This document shows positions 37,101-52,100 of a DNA stretch of 64,000 bases, piece by piece (within the stretch, counting starts at the first letter, position 1; every line of letters starts with the position of its first letter). Position numbers and translations under genes: made by a program. Location of the stretch: positions 31,210,177 to 31,274,176 of the forward strand of contig OX393563.1 of the NCBI GenBank assembly GCA_947652115.1. Reading direction: 5' to 3'. The notes under the pieces are model-generated. The model did no database searches. It worked only from the letters and a program-made list of their open reading frames with translations, and had not been told where the DNA came from. The DNA is from Blastomussa wellsi. Lineage: Eukaryota; Cnidaria; Anthozoa; Scleractinia; Plerogyridae.

Positions 37101-40100
37101 ACGACTAAAGCCACAGCAGAAACAAATGCACCACATAGCACATGAACCTTCCCTACCTAGCACTTAAATTAAAAAAAAATGTTAAATACCTTTTCAGAAA
37201 GCGTTTGAAGATTCTGCAGCCTTTCTTCCAGCATGCGTTCCCTTTGTTGTTGTGCTTTTAACTGTTAACAAATTTATGGTGTAAAAACATACTTGACTAT
37301 CATTTTGTCCTCCATTTCAACAGCAATGTTTGATAGCAAACAAGTGGTTTTTTTTATTCTAAAACAGCATCAATACATTTTCAAGTAGACAACTTATAAG
37401 ATGCTCTTAGGTGTTTATTAACAGTTTGCAGAACTTTACTATGAAAACTGGCAACTGATTAAAAAATGTTATTAATTTTTGTACATGAGAAATGTATTTT
37501 ACAAATTCAATGCAGATAGTTTTACCATGACAATGATTTTTGATAGTTGAATTGTTAATAAAACCAGCACAATTTACTATTACATATTAAAAAGCTCTCA
37601 TTGCATGTCAATAACATCCCTATATATGCAATACAATTCATGCAACTATGGTGTACTATTGTAAGCTATCAAAACCAAGTCAACTGTAATACCTGTTTTT
37701 CCTCATGTATTCTAACAACTTCCTCCAATGGTCTGTGGAGAATACATGGCAAGAAACTTTCTTTTTAATTCACTTGTCCCTTCGGACAAGTGCAATGTGT
37801 ATTTTGCTTGTCCGAACCACAAAGCTACTTGTCCAAAAAAAACAACTTACATGTACAACTATACTACAGCGTAATATAAAAAAAGACATCGTGGGTGCTT
37901 GACTGAACAAGAAAAGCACTAATCGCGCTGAACACAAACATGTGTGGTATCATGTGCCTGCTGTTATACTGTACAGCAGGACTCACATGGAATTAAATGG
38001 CGGCACTTCGCTTGAGGAAATCAAACACACAACGTAAACAAAATGATATTTTAATTTACTTTTTGCAAGAGCTAGTTATTTTTAGGGCACTTAAGTTATC
38101 AAATATGGAAAGAATGATTTATTGTATATCCAAAGAAAGCAGGTAGATAAAGTTTGTTGACTATTTTAGTATGACCTCTACGACTTGGTCGTCCATTCGG
38201 ACAACTGGGCTCACGTTTTTGCTTGTCCGAACGGAAAAGTTACCCGTCCCAGATGTTCGGACGGCCCAAGTTTCCTGCCCTGGAATAATAATTTATACAT
38301 TACATTACTAATAAACCAGTAAGCTCCAAGTTCATTAAGGTTACTGAACAGGTTCGCGGGTGCTTTGCGCAAAAAGATCCTCGCGTGCGCGTAATTTGAG
38401 GGAAGTGCCTAAACCTATACATTATTTTAAAGATTATAGAATGAAGAATGTTGTGGAAATGTTTTTAACTGGTGAAATTAAATATAAGAGAAGCTGCAGT
38501 CAGTTAAATGCAAATAGAACAATGTTTATAAGTGCAGCAAACTTGTGTCGGATTTTGGTCCTTCGAAGTAAACAATGATTGCATGCCACTCAGCACATGC
38601 TTGGCTTTAAAAGGGTGTCGGGCCCCCGACACACATAATTCACATAATTCAAAGTTTTTTCACATACTTTTCTGAGATTGACACAGCATTTGGACTTATA
38701 TCTTCAAAATGAGACACAAATAAGCTAAAGCCCGACACACTTTTGGAGAAGAGGGATTCATGCACAACTGGGCAAAATTTCACTCTTCTAAGACGAATTC
38801 TCATATGCAAACTAGCCGCTCAAAGATGACAAACTTCACGAAAAACTTTGCTAAGAAATATGGCAAAGAAAGTTTGGTAAACATAGCACTCCTACGGGGA
38901 GTGGTTTTCCGGTTTATCGCCTTACTGTACCAATCAGGTTCAACCTCGCGAAACTCGCAGGGAAAGTGGTGGTAGATATTATTTCAAGATCAAAGTATCC
39001 TTTGCCAACAATGCTTAGCCAGAATTATAATGTGGTAATTTCTTGCGGGTTTTGACCGCGATGGGGAAAACACTGAACAATTTCTGGCCCAGTGAGAGGA
39101 AAAAGATCACCAAAGAGTAGAAGAGCTTCAAAAAAGGGGAACCAAAATCGAGAGCAAGCCGCCAATCGGGAAAGCGTGCTCTCCGAAATGCGGGAAGCAG
39201 GGTGTGTAGCACGCATCTATAAAATATTTGTTTCTTATGATTGCTTTCCCTTCTTTTCTGTCCGTGTACCGGTGCATACAGGAAGAATATTCTTAGGTTA
39301 AGAGTCATTGGATAGCAGTACCGTATTGTTTAGCGTATCGCCTCTTCAGTCTTGTGTTCCTTTATAATAGTATGAATTTGTCGCTGTTGTCGTGTGATAT
39401 TTCAACAGATTCGTCCGATAAAGAACGCCTAGAATCCTCCATTCCGGAATTCAAACCTTCGCCTGGTTCAATAGAATTCTTTGACATTTTTTTGTTTTTT
39501 CTGCTTGCGGAAGCCCAGGCGGAAAGAATTAGTAGCAATATTTAGTGTTTCATTCGGTCGTTGTGATAATTTGTCGCTTTCCGCCAGCATTTCTACTTTT
39601 TACGGTATCACCGATCAGCCTTTGGAACCCTAGGACTTTTTTTCTGTTATTTTCTCTCTCCATCCAAAAACTCCAGCCAAAACTGTACAACAACAACAGA
39701 AGTTAGCGACGCGAGCAAAGGAAATTCCCTCTGTTGGAAACTAATTTCCTGTGTTTAATCTAGCAGTGTTGACAGCTCGACACCTTTAAAATGTGATGCA
39801 ATGAGTCACGCACAAAAGGAAATTAGCAATAACTCCGGAATGAAAAAAGATTTTGGATTTCCGTTTTTTGAAAAAGAAAGAAAAATACATACAGTTTATG
39901 TACAACAAAAATCACAATTTTGAACGAATTTGACCCGCAAACCTGTTCAGTACCCTTAACAAACACAATGATTAATTATGTCCTTAAACACAACAATGTA
40001 ATGCACATGTTGCCTTGAAAAACCCAGTGAGCAAGGACTATATTGGTTGAGAAGGTATTGTGAACAAGAAGAAAACTACATACATAAACACATACATGTA

Positions 40101-43100
40101 CATAAACAAGTGACAATGAGTATTTAGCTCTAAGGGAAGAGCTAATTGGGGACACTGATAAAAAACTAAAGAATTGATAAAAAAAATTAGAACTTTAACT
40201 AAGATTTACAATTCGCTGTAAAAGAATATATTGTTAATTTTAACATGATAATTATAACCTACATCTATTTGCTAGTGAAAACCATTTACAGTATAAAATT
40301 AGTGAAAATAATTTATAGATAATTTACGGGGGAATAAAATCAGAAGCCATGGCTGGTCACGTCCGGCATGCAGTTGCAGCTTCCGTCCAGCAATTCTATT
40401 ATGTCCATTCCACGAATTGCACCTTTAATTGCTTCAAGGCTCTGATCTTTTAATTTAGAGCTCTGTGGGTATAATTATTCTGTTTTTGGCGTAGGTTATT
40501 CATCTTGCTCTATAAATAGGGTCCCAGATATCGGATATTGGATGTTTACCATATTTTGTAGTGCTAACTCTAGGGATAAAGAAATCTTTATTACGTAGGT
40601 TGTATTTGATATTTAATATTAACTGAGGTAGTTTTGCCCATTATGAAAGGCTTCTCGTATATTGCTGTTTTATTACTGAATACGGCACGTAGTGTCCGTT
40701 GCTCTGCAAAAATGCCAGACTGTGTCAGTGGGAGTTTCATTAAGTTTTTTCGTAGGAGGTCCGTGGGGTTTTCAGCCGGACATATTTAGTTTTTCTAACA
40801 AAAGAAAGCAAGTAGAGAAAGGCGAAAACAGAGGGGCAAAGTCATGGCCAAGTCTTGCTCACAGCCAATCAATTTGCCCAGTGCCAACCCTTAATGAACC
40901 CCCCGACTGTGTGGCCGCAGTAGGTTATTGATAGCACCCTAGCTTTGTAATAATGGAAACAAGGCATGAAGGGGAAACAGCTTTTTGTGTCGATTAGAAC
41001 ACCTACTTTGCTTCCAGCATTCTTACAGATATCACTTATGTGTGAACTATAATTAAGTTTAGATGAACTTTAAATGAACTTTATAATTAATTAATGATTT
41101 ATAAATTTTTGTCACCAAAAAATAACTTTGCTTGCTTGGGCTTTGAGCCCCTTAATGACAGTAGATTGTATGTATACTGTCCACGAACCAGTGATTTAAA
41201 TAACAAACAATAATTATACCTTTTCCTTGAAGGTGATGATAATCGCTGGTGAAGATGAACAGCCCGCCCAGGAGGCCTCTCTGCTTGCTCCACCAAATCA
41301 CCCCAGCTACTTTCCCTATCAGCAGAATGGTCAGCTGGAAAATGGCAGGATAACATTAAAGTCAGGGCGTGGCAGAAAAGCTGTCCAATTGCCTGGGACA
41401 AGTGAAATGATCGGTGGGAATAGCGCTGTGGGGTGCCCGACGTGCAAGAATGAAGTAGATAAGAGTGAAGCAATGTTGTTGCTGTTTTTCTTTTCTGATG
41501 GCAAACTTCAGACATTTGCATTCAGCAGGCAGTTCATGAGAGAAATTCAGACAACACAAATCTTTTCTTCAGATAAAGTAATGTAAAATTTAAGCAATCA
41601 AAACCAATTCAAGTGGCATTTTCAGGCTAGAGCTCCACAAAGATTTGGGCTAACAAGATGAAATTACAAAATAATGCTGTGGAGTTATTGCAGCTGTCAA
41701 ACAACTCTGGATTTCATGACATGTTACCAAACGGATCTATCAACCTTTCATAAAAAAAGTCAGGGTCCGATATTGCCCATTCCTGGTCGCCAATGTGACT
41801 AGAAAAATTGCACTGGCGACCAGAATTTTACAACTTGTCCCCTGTGGGAAACTGACTATTCCAGGACTACTGTAGCGTGAAATGTGTGATATGCAAATAG
41901 CTTATACCGGTAGTCAAATTTACATTAACTTTGGGTTTCAGCCAAGGCAATTACGCCAAGATCAAATTTAGATCCCCTTGCCAACAACTGACTTTATTAG
42001 TATTAAATAGAATTGAAAGGGATTTTCCTGTTAATCTAAGATTGCAGTAAGTTCCACTGCCAGAAGGAGGAAGAATTTTGGCGACCACAAACTGCTAGCT
42101 GGCGACCAAACCTTTTTATTAAGTCGCCAGCTGGCGTCAAGGCCAAAAGGTTAAATTGGGACCCTGCAAGTAGACTTGTATACAAAAATCTTGTAGACAG
42201 AAAGGATCAAACCCAAATCAGAACACTACTAGAATTCCAATTCAAACTCCTTCAGTATCGCTCAGTATAATGTAGTGCATGGTTCAATTCTACATGCTAC
42301 CATCCCCCTCCCCCCCTCCCTGGGCATTTGCCATTTTTTTCTTAATTTGTGGTCTATTCCCCACCCCAGGCAAACACAAAAAGACAATTCCCCACCCCTG
42401 GGAAACCTTGTCGACCACAAGTACGTCATTTTGTGTACAAAATCAAGATAAAATTACTGATTTCTGTAAAAATAGCAAAAGAAGACTGACGACTGAAGAC
42501 CTACACTTTTCTGAAAGCGACCGCAAAGTCCCTTGCTTCTCATGACTTAGCCACTTGTTATGGCGATGTCATCCTCAATAAAGTTATACTATACGTCTAC
42601 TCACGAATTTGAACGCTTTTCTAGACCATATAATTTTTAACGTATATCATTAATAACAGAGACTACATCTAAAAGCATAAGAAATCATGAAGACTACATT
42701 TTATAAAGAAAACTGAAAGAAAAATGTATCCCATATGCCTCGGCTACAATTTTTACAGATTTTCCCTGGAAATAGGCAGTCTCCTTCACGTGGTACAGCA
42801 CAATCGTCTCAACCGATAAGTGAAAAAGTGTAACTAATGTGCAAGCCTGCGAGCCGGAGCCTCGAGCCACGAGCCGCGAGCCTCTTTTTGCAAGCCTCCG
42901 TTTTTCACCATAATTTTAGCTTTTTGTTGAAATTTAGATGCAAATTTACTGACAAGCGATCATGTTAAGGAAAAGAAAGTGATCTGCCTACAACAATTGA
43001 ACCTTGCAATTTACTGCATAGATCGCATGACAAGACACTTCATCAGGTGGGAAAGAAATGAACTCTTGTTTTAGCTTCTTGCGTAACCATTCTGTAGGGG

Positions 43101-46100
43101 TTCCTTAATTTCACTGACTTATTGTTGGGAAATAAAGAAGAAAAAGAAAAAAAAAGAAACATCCAAATAATCGCCGCATTCAACAGGGATTAAGTTCGTC
43201 AATCATAATGGAACTGGTGCTTCCTTGTGGTATCGGTTCCAGACAAGACAAAAGACAAAAGCTAGTCTAGAAAAGAGTAGAGTGCCCAATTAAACGAAGA
43301 TCCATATAAACCATGCTGTTTTCTCTTTGCATGAACTCGGCCCTTTGTCACTGAAGATACCACAAGGAAGCACAGGTTCACGTCCAATCACTAGAGTGAA
43401 GCCCTGTTGGGCAGGGTTAGTATTGGGATGGTTGGCAGACAGGAATATCCCTGTTGTTGGCTCTTTTTCCTTTTTGTCGTCGTAATTTTCAATGAATATA
43501 TCACTACGGTGAAATTTGAAGACCTTCCTTTGTCCTTCTAAAGGCTTATCGTCCAACGATCGTCCAGTTTTGTTGTCATTTCTTGTTACATCTTCAATAT
43601 TTTGTTGGGCAATAACAATTTAATACAGGGAAAGGATATTATTGAAAGAAAGAAAGAAAAAGCGAAAAAAAAGTATTGACTCGAACTTGACTCGTGTTAT
43701 GAGGAAACTCGCTCTTCATAAACTATTAAAATAGGATGGAAGACCGAATGAATATACAGAATGACAAATGAACAAATGTGACCAACATAGGAGCCGCAGG
43801 CCTGCCAACCCGATTTTTGCTATAGAGTACTTTTCACGTTTCCGGTACTTATTTTGCCGGTAGGAAAAATGGGGAGTCCATGGACCCGGTCCATAGAAGG
43901 GGGTCCATGTCTTGTCCTCTCCCAATCAATACAGCTATTTGTATTTCACAGCAACCGCTTCGGCGACTAAAATGGAAACACAGCTTTCTTCCGCTCTGCC
44001 GTTCGATGTTTTATCTTAAAATTGATATTTGGTTAATAACAAGATATTTTTTCTGTTACTTGATTATATAGAAAGAGTTTTGTTGAAACGAACTCCTTAC
44101 ACCATCGCGACTTGGTTTACACATGGGCATGCTTGTAGATCAACAGACAGATAAGAAAATCTCGGAGGCCAAAAGATTTTGGTCCTTCATTTTCGGTTTG
44201 TGTTGTACAGCACCGAGATAGACATGAACAAGCATTTTGTCCCTTTCTTGGATTTTTTGGCTGAAAACTATCGAGGCTCACAAAAGAGCCTCGCGGCTAG
44301 CAAAAAAAGGGCTCGGGCTCGCAGAATAACTCCCGCCTAAGTGACATACCTTATTGTCCTTTAATTTTGCTTTTTTCGTGATTTAAAAAATTCGCTAACT
44401 TAAAGTGATGCAAAAAAATTCCCTCCCATGATTCTTCTTTTACGTATTGTGTATAATGTGAAAAAGCTCTATAGCATGCCTACAGGTGATAAACAACAGT
44501 TAAACAGTCAAATTTCGCTATCTGTCAAATTTTATCTTCAAGGCCTTTCAGTGCCTCTTTTGCACAGACGGTTTCTATAGTTTTGGTTTTATTATGAGTT
44601 GATGATTTTCAGCAATAAGAAGTGTAAAATAATAATAAAATTCTCCAAATAAAAGTTTTTTTTTTCATTTTCAACCTTTTTTTCGCAAAGTTTAGTGCCT
44701 GCCCCCTCCCCCGCCCCCCAGACAATTCCTCACAACTGGGCCAAAAGGACTGGACTTGTCCCAGGGATTGACCGTGGGGGAGGGGGGGAGGCAAAACAAA
44801 TACATAAGAGGCGGACAAGATCTATTAAGACCATTAAGACATTAAGAAATAGGCCATTTCCGAGTTCGCTTGTGCCTCTATTTCAAGGCGAGTCTAAGTG
44901 CGAAGTCTTTGTAATGAAAATGAGTTTTCATTCATATGGAAAGCAAAACTAATTACCATCACAAAACTTTCGCACTTAGACTCGCTTTGAAATAGAGGCT
45001 CAAGGGAACTCGGAAATGGCCTATTGTAACACCACAGATACTTCTTTTACCGATAACCATGGCCAATAATTACCAGCTAGTACCAGGTTAAAATAAAAAT
45101 TACTGCACAACCGCACCAGAAATAAGGCAAAACCGCAATACCACAAACCTTTATACCCCCTCCATAAAGTGCGGGCCGAGTTATCAGTTTTTGTGTCTTG
45201 TGTGAAGCACAGACACAATGTATAACACTAAAATTTTGGATAGGCCCTTCATATAAGACAAATTATGACGTCATACCAATAGAGTTTCACTGAGGTTTCT
45301 CCCTCATGACATTGCACATGACATACTTTGTCTGCATAATAGTCATTGATGATAACTCGTAATTTCTTCGTGATCCGAAGTGATCAGCCGATAATAATTG
45401 GAACCAGTCGAATTGTGCGATAGTAAGGACAACAATTGTCCAGAACCATGTGCTTTCAACAAAGCAAGCTTTGGGGTTTACCTCAGTGTGACTTTTTTCT
45501 TTGTTTTTGAGCTATTGTTTCTGTGTTCTGTATTGTTTCAAGGTTCTTGGTTGTCTTTGTTTTATGTCACTTGTGAGTTTAACAGGTTCTTACACCGAGG
45601 ATGAGCCAAGCTTTGAGTATTTCATCAACACCATGTGCTTTCGACGAAGCAAGCTCATTATTTTGTCCACCTTTAATAGTAAATTGGCTTAAGTCTCGAT
45701 CTCGTACTATCATGGTAATCTAATACGTGTCACATTTTCGGTGAGTTTTTTCCTTTAGTTTTTCCCCGGATTATCGCTTTACTTTTCAGCACAATCTGAT
45801 AGCGATGCAGAATATTTACAGTAACATGCCCTGAATATTGCAACTTAACAATTCTACAAATTGATTCCTTCATTCCATAATCCTTGATTATTGTTGTGCA
45901 ATGCATCTGTCAGCTAAAGTGTGCAAAATAAAATTACAGAGTTGGTGTTTCATTCATGAGTGATTCTTATCATTGTACTTACCATCATACTTTGCAATCA
46001 TTTCTTCCCATGTCAAGTTAGTTGCTGAGCTTACCAATGAATTCTGGAAACAACCACCAAACAACAATAAAACTGGGTTAATATGTGATAAGTGATCAAT

Positions 46101-49100
46101 TGTGAAGAGATATTAGTAGAAACTCAGCTGTATACTATTTAAAATGCTTGAATCTGATTGTTTCTCTCACTGTTTTCTATTAGCTGATAGAAAACGATCA
46201 TGCGCGTTTTGCTCTTTGAAGGCAAGATTTTTCTCTATTTTTTGCTTTAAAATACATAAACGGGCAGCTTTTGGAATGCAATCCTTTAGAGTTTCTACCA
46301 AAACAATTTGACTACTTGCCCTCATTTTCTATGAGTGATAGTGAACTCGGCTGCGCCTCGTTGAGTATTCGCTCATAGAAAACTCGGGCTCGTAGTCTAA
46401 TTATTGTTAATTAGTAGAAACTCAGCTGTGTTCTATTGGAAATCCGTGAATCTGATTGGTTCTCCCACTGTTTTCTATTCGCCGATAGAAAACAATCGCG
46501 CGCGCATTGCTCTTTGAAGGCAAAGTGTTTGTTTATTTTTAGCTTAAAAGTACATAAAATGGTTGGTTTTGGAATGTAATCCTTAAAAGTTTCTACTAAA
46601 ACAATTTGACTACTTGCCCTCGTTTTCTATGAGCGATAGTCAACTCGACTGCACCTTGTTGATTATTCGCTCATAGAAAACTCAGACTCATAGTCTAATT
46701 GTTAAATAGAAGCATGCTATTCCAATAATAATCATTAAGTTAAATAAAATTACATGTATCTTCATTTTGTGGATTTCCCACAACTGTGATGTAATGCCAA
46801 CAAACTAAGGTCAGGGTTGTCAATAAGCGCCGGCGACCAGCGATATCGCCAGCTACTTAAACGTTTTCGCTGGCTACAATTTAGCAGAGATACACTACTA
46901 AAATGTTGCTACTATACATGACTCAAAATTTTCCATAACAATATTATTAATACATGTAGTCACACAATGTACTGATTCCCCCCTTCTACTTACACAAGCA
47001 TTCCGTGGCAATTCTTGCAAATTAAGCAACTTACAGTTTCTCCATTTGTAGTACCACTGCAATTCAAAGAGTGATTGTCTTCTCCATTGATGTTTTCCAC
47101 ATCTTCCTCCTGTTCAATATGAGAAACATGACCCTTGCTTTCACCATTTATTGCTGTTACCAATTCTTCTTGTTCTGCTATCTCCTTTGTCAAACTTTCC
47201 TCATGTTCAATAACAGATGCAATTGCTTGGTCGTGCCATTCCTCTATTTGTCTTGACAAACTCTCTTCCTCCTCCATTGCTGCTGACAGAGCTTTCTCGT
47301 GTTCAATGTCTGACAAAGTATCCTGCTCCTCATCATCATCATCAAGAAAAACAGCAGGGGTTTCTTTGTCATTAGAAATTTCTATTAAAGTTTCAGAAGC
47401 TTCACACGTATTTGACTTGAGTTCACTGCAAACTTCTTTATCACTGCCATGTTTATCAACATTGGCAATACTAAAACATGGACCATTCACAACGTTTGCA
47501 GTTCCCAAATTATTCATTGAATAAGATTTGATTCCGGATTTTCCAGATGTAGGTTTTTCAAAACCATTTTTAATCGCTTTCTTTGTGTGGCTACTATGCA
47601 TCTTTCTTCCACGATGAACAGTTTCCCATCCTTCTTCATCACCGCTGTCATTCACATCTTGTACAATGCAATCTTCCAAATTTCCTGGCAAAACTTTTAA
47701 TCCAGGATTGGTACTATGCTGTTCTTTTTCTTTCACATCAGTGGTTTTTGTTGTAGCAGCAGCAGTGCTTAAACTAGGTGTTGTCCCTCGAACTTTATCA
47801 GCCCAAGATTGTAATGGCACTAAATTGCTTGATTGATTAAGTGACTGACTCAATGGTGGAACAGGTTGTGAACTGAAGTCTAGAGTGCGGATGGGACTGG
47901 TTGAATTCATGTCTACTGATGTTTGTAAAACATTGGCACTAGAGAAAAGTGCTTTCCCTGGGGAAGATTTTCTCACTTCCCATGCTAGAGATGTTGGTCT
48001 GCAGAGAAAGAAAACAATCCTTTATAATTATTGCAACTCCAGTGATGCACACAATAACAAAACATACTGAAATGTCAAAAATTTCTTACAAACTAGAGGT
48101 TTAAACATTGCTCAAAAGTAAAAAAAAGTTTGCCCCATTTTCAAATGCCAAGCAACCCAACCTAAAATTTAAAGAGCCTGATCCACCCACTTTGCATCAC
48201 GCATTTCTATTATTGTTATTGTTATCACAAAAAGCGATTGTACAAAAAATAACGAACCCCAAAGAAAAAATTAGCAAGGGGTGTATTTTCGTAAAGATGC
48301 CACCTGCTTGAAGCATTCAACGTCGCTGGAAGCAGATAAAATATGTCAGTCGCTAAAACTCGCTTTTTCGGGGGCCCCAAAAATGGCGGTTTGACTTGCA
48401 TTGCATAATGGGTGGGTCAGATTCTTTAATTGCATTTGTGAATCCTTGGTTGTCAGTTGTAAAAATGTAATGATATTTGTTAAAAGTAAAAAGGTGAGAT
48501 GAACCTGCAGTCAGACTTAAAGATGATTTCCAGCCGATACTGTGCAATCTCCATCTGTTTGTGTAGGCCTCGCATGAAGGAATGTAAACAATCCAAAATG
48601 AAAATTATGGGTACAAACTTAACTTTTTCTTCAGTATTAACATCAGATATTGTTACAAAGCAATAATAAAGAGCAGACAAACTGCGGCGATATTCCAAAC
48701 CAATGTTTTGAGATCATTGGGCACTCCTAAATGAAATGGCAATGGTGGACTAAAAAATGTGTGACGTATCAACAAATTCAATTAAAACAAAAATGAAAAA
48801 TCTTGAGACTGTGCAGTACGGACTGCAAGTCAGCTTTAATGGTTGAGAAAGCAGCAGACAAATCACAACTTTTAGAAAAATCACAATATTTTGCAGGGTT
48901 CGTACCCTTTTTGGGACTAAAAATGCAAAAGGATTTTGCAAGGACTTTCAAGCACACATTTTCCATTTTTCAAGGACTCCATGCGCTGCAAAATCCATTG
49001 TTAATCAGCTGCTCATAGTAGCGAGTGTGCCTACCAGACAGGTAGAAGTCTAGGTTGATTGAAATCAGCTACAAATTTCAAGGACTTTCCAGTACTGCCT

Positions 49101-52100
49101 GCAATTTTCAAGGACTTTTAAAGTGGCACTGTGATGAAAAAATGTTGTTCTTGTTCTCTTTTGATTCTGATTTTATGTTTGGCAAGAATTCACACAATAA
49201 AAAACTAAACTGCTCAGTAGATGGCTGAGTAGACCCAACTCTCTCAGTGCCACTCGACTGAAGCTGACTCTGGTAATGGCGGACAGTTTAAACAAGAAAT
49301 AGTCTTTCAAAAAATGGACTTAACATGTATTTTTAAAACTGAGGCGCAATGATTGGCATGGTGCATTCTTACCTTATAAAAAATTGGAATCGAAAGAGAA
49401 CAACAATTTTTCATCATAGAATGGGCAACTACTGTACATCAGGGTTCGTACCCCTTTTCACAGACAAATTTCCTGGATCCAGTCCTGAAAAATGCCATAA
49501 TAAAATTCCAGGACTGAAGAGGTTTTCCAGGACCCATACGAACCCTGTACATGTAAATTCATTGTCTCGGTTACCTGGCATTTGACAAAGAGACAACCTG
49601 AACATATTTTTTTCTTAATTTAGAGCACTGTGGGTATAATTATTACAAAGTTAAGTTTTAGAAATATGATTAATATCACTAACATTAAAAGTGATTGCAT
49701 CAATTAACACTATATTTTATACGTAGAAGTACATGCAGACCATTAACCTGTCCTTGTAATCTGCTTTTTCAAATGCATCTTGCACATTTATTCTGTCAAT
49801 CAGAGCACTGAAATCCCGACGACACTGATCCAACATCATAATTACCTCCTGTTTAAAACAACAATATATAATGCTGTGATCATGAGCTAGGGGATAATTT
49901 CAAAAAAGATAGAACTACAACAGAAGGAAAGAAACTCGTAAAATTAAACTTGATAATTAGCACTATGCACATACAAGTATTAAGACAGTACAGCACAGAA
50001 ACATTGTCTGTCATCCATTATATAATGCATACATGCACATGTATACATCCATTATATAATGCATACATGCACATGTATACATCCATTATATAATGCATAC
50101 ATGCACATGTATACATCCATTATATAATGCATACATGCACATGTATACAGCTGTAACACACACTCATGCAGGTTGGCATCCAAAGCTGAAAGTTTACCAA
50201 TTTTGCAGAAGGACTAAATGAAAAGAACTTTATGTAATATATCAAACACCAGAGACAGTGTTTCATCGGGTTATCCAAACACCGAGAAGGGAGTTGAAAT
50301 ATGACACACAGCAGAGTATTTTTAACGAACTTCGAGGTGCTTGGACAGTTGATGAAACACTGCCTCGAGTGTTTAATATATCTTCTCAATCGAAACAAAA
50401 ACTAAGGAGAAAAGAGAGAAATAAAATCGTCAAAATCTATGCTAATTAAGATCGGTATACAAACCTCCTTCACAAGTATGATTTTCTTTGTTTCAACTCA
50501 ATGAAACATTTTGGAAAATATCATTACCGGTATCAACAACCACAATTACAAGTCAAGTAAACCAGCTGTTCTCCATAATTATGTAGACATTTGATCCCTC
50601 TAAGATTTGAACCAGCCAGCAAAACTTTCAATTTTAAACTAAGTTAAAGTATGTACAATACAATTATTGACAAACTCTTTATGTTAAAAAAGCCAGTTTC
50701 AATAGCTACCGTAGCTTAATTTTGTCCCATTACCTGACATTCTACAATGCTCTCATCTGCCTCACATGTCCCATAAATTTCATCTACAGCTCTTTTCAGG
50801 TTATCAAACAAGTAGCTCCAGTAACGAGCTCTCAAGTCGTTCTTCTTTCCAGAGAAGGAACCAGACAGCTTTCTGCTTCCTGAGCGAGATCTGGCCGGAG
50901 ATTTACCTCCTCCCTTCTGTGCAGGAGAACCCTCCCTTTCTGACGAACCTGACTTTTCTGGAGTGGAAGTGTGCTTTCTGTTCACCATCTTAGGTTTAGA
51001 TTTCTTTCCCTTGTCTCATGGTTGCATTTGGTACAAAAACATGACAGGATCAAAATGTACAGTGTATGAATTACATTTAACAGTCACTGTGGAGCAGGTC
51101 TGCATAATTATAATGAAGGGCCAAGGGACATTTTTGTTATTCTTTTCAATATAAATACTACTACCCGAGCAAAGATTATTAACCCAGGGTGAGGTCTTCA
51201 CAGGAAAATCTCAAACTGAGACCTTGCCGTATTGCCCAAGCGATAATGAGCCCAACACGGCAAGGCCTCTAGGTTAATAAGTTGTTTATTATGCACTGGA
51301 AATCAACTGAAGTGTGACCAGATTTCACTTTCAAGGTATGCATCATATACAGAATACATATAGTCAATGTATTTTACTGCGTAAACACCAAGAACATCTT
51401 ACATACTGTATAACAGTTACCAAGAATTGAAAAAAAAACTTTTTCTATGATTTACATTGACTACTGTACGTAGATAGTCAAAGACCTTTAGTTAGCCTTT
51501 GTTGAAGATGAGAAATAGTCAGACCACGTTACAATATTATTATTTGGAACATGACACACTGCATGCATTCTGTAGGATTAATTTGAAATTTTCTTGGAAA
51601 TTAAAGTCTATTTTGCATTAAACTGTGTAATTGCAATCATTATGTTTGACACACATTTAGCCTTTGGAGATGTCTAATTTTTCTGACACCTGCACACACT
51701 CTTAGGGCCTGATGACATGGCAAATTTCATGCTGGTTACAAACACTGAGGCTTCAGCTTGGCTTCCATGATTCAATGTACATCTATTCATCTTATAATTA
51801 AAAAGTGTTTAAAAGCGACAACATCACAAGAGTTTTCAGACCAGGCTGACATTTGCCACATACATATTAATCAGGTCCATAGATTATTTTTATTTAGTTT
51901 CACACAAATTTCACGTGACTACTGGCATGGTTAATTTAAAATATTATTCAAATTAAAGGCTTTGTAAGAAATTGTTCTAATACACAATGTTGCAGCTATA
52001 TAGACTGATGGGCCTTTTGCTGAGTAAAAATACAAAATGTCCCTAACAGAGCAGACAATATAAAACAAGAACGTTAGGCACATACCAGTAACCCTGAACA

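Noticed and set aside
43290..43556. 88-codon minus-strand open frame
   Set aside because: No recognised family and no splice-site or context support. It may be a decayed retrocopy but cannot be shown.
50986..50988. Met codon as the SCAPER start
   Set aside because: The upstream exon at 57,292-57,418 matches the conserved SCAPER N-terminus and joins in phase, so this Met is probably internal.
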